NCBI GenBank assembly: GCA_022605405.1
Contig: JABYQQ010000001.1
Span: forward strand, 2,790,001 to 2,854,000
Direction of reading: 5' to 3'
DNA length: 64,000 nt
From: Earliella scabrosa
Taxonomy: Eukaryota; Basidiomycota; Agaricomycetes; Polyporales; Polyporaceae
In this document: positions 62,315 through 64,000 of the stretch, in pieces
Layout: every line of letters begins with the position of its first letter
How positions within the stretch are numbered: position 1 is the first letter of the stretch
The notes under the pieces: generated by a model
Seen by the model: only the letters and a program-made list of their open reading frames with translations
Told to the model about the DNA's origin: nothing
The model's database searches: none
Translations under genes and position numbers: made by a program

Positions 62315-63334
62315 ATGCATCCTCCTCTCTCTAACACCACTGTTAACAACATCGTCACTCTGGCCCGTCAGGGCCACTCCATCACCCATATCCATACCCA
62401 AACTGGTGTTAGCAGGAGTCAGATCAGCAAGGTTCGCTCCCAACACTGTCCTGAGGTGCCCAAGTCCCAGGGCGGTCGTCCATCCCTTCTTTCCCCTACC
62501 ACCATTCGCCATGCTACCCGACTCATTGAGACTGGAAAAGCCGATACCGCTGTCGAGGTCCACCGAAGCATCAAGGACACCTTCCTGGGGAACATCTCTG
62601 TGCAGACAATCCGTCGCGCACTCAAGGTGGCAGGCATGCGGGCTGTAGTAAAGAAGAAACGGCCCCAGCTCAAACCTGCTCACAGAGCCAAGCGGCTTGC
62701 CTTTGCTCTTTCCAAGAAGGACTGGACCGTGGAGGACTGGAAGAGTGTGGTCTGGTCAGATGAGACCAAAGTCAACAGGGTGGGGTCAGATGGGAGGAAG
62801 TATGTGTGGAACAAGAAGGGGGAGGGGCTCAGTGACCGCCTGGTGGATGGCACCCTCAAGTTTGGTGGAGGAAACCTGATGTTTTGGGGCTGTTTTGGAT
62901 GGAAGGGGACAGGCCATTCATGCAGGATCATCGGGCCCATGGATGCCGAACTATACGTGGACATCATCGAGGATGAACTGATCAGCTCTCTCTACAATTG
63001 GGACTACAACGTCGACGACATCACCTTCCAGCAGGACAATGACCCCAAGCATACCAGCAAAAAGGCCAAACGGTGCTTCAAAGAGAACAAGATTCAAGTC
63101 ATGGAGTGGCCCCCACAATCTCCTGACCTCAACCCCATCGAGCATCTCTGGGGTGTTCTCAAGCGCAAGCTCGCAGGCTATGAAAACCCGCCTACCTCAA
63201 TCAAGGAGTTGTGGGAGCGGGTGCAGGTGGAATGGGAGGCAATTTCAGTTCAGGAGTGTCAGAAGTTGATTGAAAGTATGCCTGACAGGATTCAGGCTGT
63301 ATTGCAGGCCAAGGGAGGGTATACCAAGTACTAA
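62315..63334 (+). CDS. Tc1-type DD34E transposase
   Basis: A 339-residue intact transposase of usual Tc1 length. The N-terminal paired helix-turn-helix DNA-binding region contains NNIVTLARQGHSITHIHTQTGVSRSQISKV and a GGRPS linker. The catalytic triad is D149 (WSDETK), D241 (QDNDPKH) and E276 (NPIEHLW), with 34 residues between the last two. GGGNLMFWGCFG is the Gly-rich box of the family. The ATG at 62315 follows soon after the left inverted repeat. It cuts the element at its inverted repeats and inserts at TA. Confidence 0.96.
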   Translation: MHPPLSNTTVNNIVTLARQGHSITHIHTQTGVSRSQISKVRSQHCPEVPKSQGGRPSLLSPTTIRHATRLIETGKADTAVEVHRSIKDTFLGNISVQTIRRALKVAGMRAVVKKKRPQLKPAHRAKRLAFALSKKDWTVEDWKSVVWSDETKVNRVGSDGRKYVWNKKGEGLSDRLVDGTLKFGGGNLMFWGCFGWKGTGHSCRIIGPMDAELYVDIIEDELISSLYNWDYNVDDITFQQDNDPKHTSKKAKRCFKENKIQVMEWPPQSPDLNPIEHLWGVLKRKLAGYENPPTSIKELWERVQVEWEAISVQECQKLIESMPDRIQAVLQAKGGYTKY

Positions 63335-63361
63335 ATGTATGCATCAGGTCTTTTTCTGCAT

Positions 63362-63574
63362 CAGTTCCAAAACTGTTTCCGAGAGTTGGGCCCAAAGAGC
63401 GCCTAATAACTTGGGCAGATGTTGTCGGAATCACACATAAGTATACTTGACAGAAAGCCAAGAAACAGAGCTATCCAGCAAAACTTAAACCATGTTCATA
63501 TCCTAAGTAGTTACAGAGATATGTCCATTTTTGTCGAGAAGTGCCAATCTCGGAAACAGTTATGTAAGCCACTG
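63362..63574 (-). repeat. Right terminal inverted repeat of the Tc1-like element
   Basis: Inverted copy of 61957-62170. Confidence 0.92.
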
Positions 63575-63580
63575 TATATA
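63575..63580 (-). promoter_or_regulatory. Displaced part of the AA9 gene TATA box
   Basis: TATATA at 63575-63580 includes the right TA duplication. Removing the Tc1 element gives TATATAA on the minus strand about 70-75 bp before the AA9 ATG. The element now separates this box from the gene by 1.6 kb. Confidence 0.6.
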
Positions 63581-64000
63581 CCGCCGCATCACAGAGCGCA
63601 CAAACACTGGTGTCGTCTTCGGATCCTGCGTCGCGGGCGAGGATGCGACGATGCTCCGTCGTGCATGGTTGGAAAATTCACGGGATATAATTCGGAATGA
63701 GTGGAGGCATTTTGGCGAGGCGTCGCGACGAGGCGGGCATCACGAGCCCGATAGTTGGCCGAAAGGGGATAGGATGGATGGTTAAAGAAGCCGGCAACGG
63801 ACTGCGCTAAACCATGAAAGGATCCGTAAGAAGCATGCTTGTCCGCGTCGTCATCGGACGCTGCGCGTTCGTAGAGATCGCGGATGAATTCAGAAGAACG
63901 CGCTTAAACCGAACACACGGACGGGGGCCGCCTTGCTCTCGAATCCACTCGAGCGTAAATGGCTTAATATGGAGGACGTGGTGCGCTACACAGAGGTCAC
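63581..64000. other. Ancestral upstream region of the AA9 gene, no gene seen
   Basis: 420 bp with only short frames. Before the Tc1 insertion this was the promoter-proximal region of the AA9 gene. No transposon signature was recognised. Confidence 0.5.

Larger units (their letters stand above)
61957..63574 (+). mobile_element. Tc1/mariner element with long inverted repeats (1618 bp)
   Basis: TA duplications (61955-61956, 63575-63576) flank inverted repeats of about 214 bp (61957-62170 and 63362-63574) that differ at very few positions. The ends read CAGTGGCTTACATAACTG. The internal copy of CGGAAACAGTT is repeated at the inner end of each repeat, which may be the paired transposase-binding sites of the long-repeat Tc1 type. 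The transposase is intact, so the copy may be functional. Confidence 0.95.

Noticed and set aside
1..64000. tRNA, rRNA or other structured RNA genes
   Set aside because: No convincing tRNA cloverleaf, rRNA segment or snRNA-like sequence was recognised by eye. A covariance-model search was not possible here.

Overview
The window is genomic DNA from a filamentous basidiomycete, probably an Agaricomycete with cellulolytic ability. The evidence is an intact nine-exon AA9 lytic polysaccharide monooxygenase gene, a Plavaka-type (CACTA-related) transposase gene with many 50-65 nt introns, a DUF6532-like gene, a Tad1-like LINE and GC-rich coding sequence. Most of the 64 kb is nested transposable elements. 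Only about 6-8 kb looks like host or older sequence.

Layout. (1) 1-5564: a Ty3/gypsy-type LTR element of family A on the minus strand, cut by the window start. (2) 5565-7329 and 19455-21644: the two halves of one minus-strand DUF6532-like gene. They are split by a tandem family B element at 7330-19454 (LTR-gag-LTR-gag-LTR, lacking most of pol). One of its LTRs was itself hit by a 1.27-kb non-autonomous CACTA-like element at 7673-8943. (3) 21988-25227: a Plavaka transposase gene, divergent from the DUF6532 gene. (4) 25470-60619: a Tad1-like LINE that received four later insertions: a solo family A LTR (26518-27522), a MITE-like element (27864-28112), a full-length family A element (30574-43829, 13.3 kb) and a full-length family B element (46034-59163, 13.1 kb). 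Removing the inserts and one copy of each target duplication rejoins the LINE reading frames. (5) 60700-61881: AA9 gene, minus strand. (6) 61957-63574: a complete Tc1-like element with ~214-bp inverted repeats, inserted into the apparent TATA box of the AA9 gene. (7) 63577-64000: no recognisable gene.

The most unusual content is in the two full-length LTR elements. Between pol and the 3' LTR each has a 4.0-4.4 kb block encoding three genes on the opposite strand to gag-pol. Two are small helical, mutually related proteins, and the third is a larger protein with a six-cysteine cluster resembling fungal Zn2Cys6 domains. Gene order, intron positions and protein patterns match between families A and B. 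The block is bracketed by two copies of a polypurine tract, one directly after pol and one at the 3' LTR. Each copy is preceded by a perfect 6-7 bp hairpin with a GGGA or AGGG loop. Both families also share a -1 frameshift heptamer (GGGTTTT), the same primer-binding site, a DPG-type retropepsin motif and 4-bp target duplications that all have the form NCGN.

Reading the parts together: gag-pol supplies particles, protease, reverse transcriptase and integrase. The antisense block is a conserved accessory module of unknown role. I know of no description of it, but I could not search.
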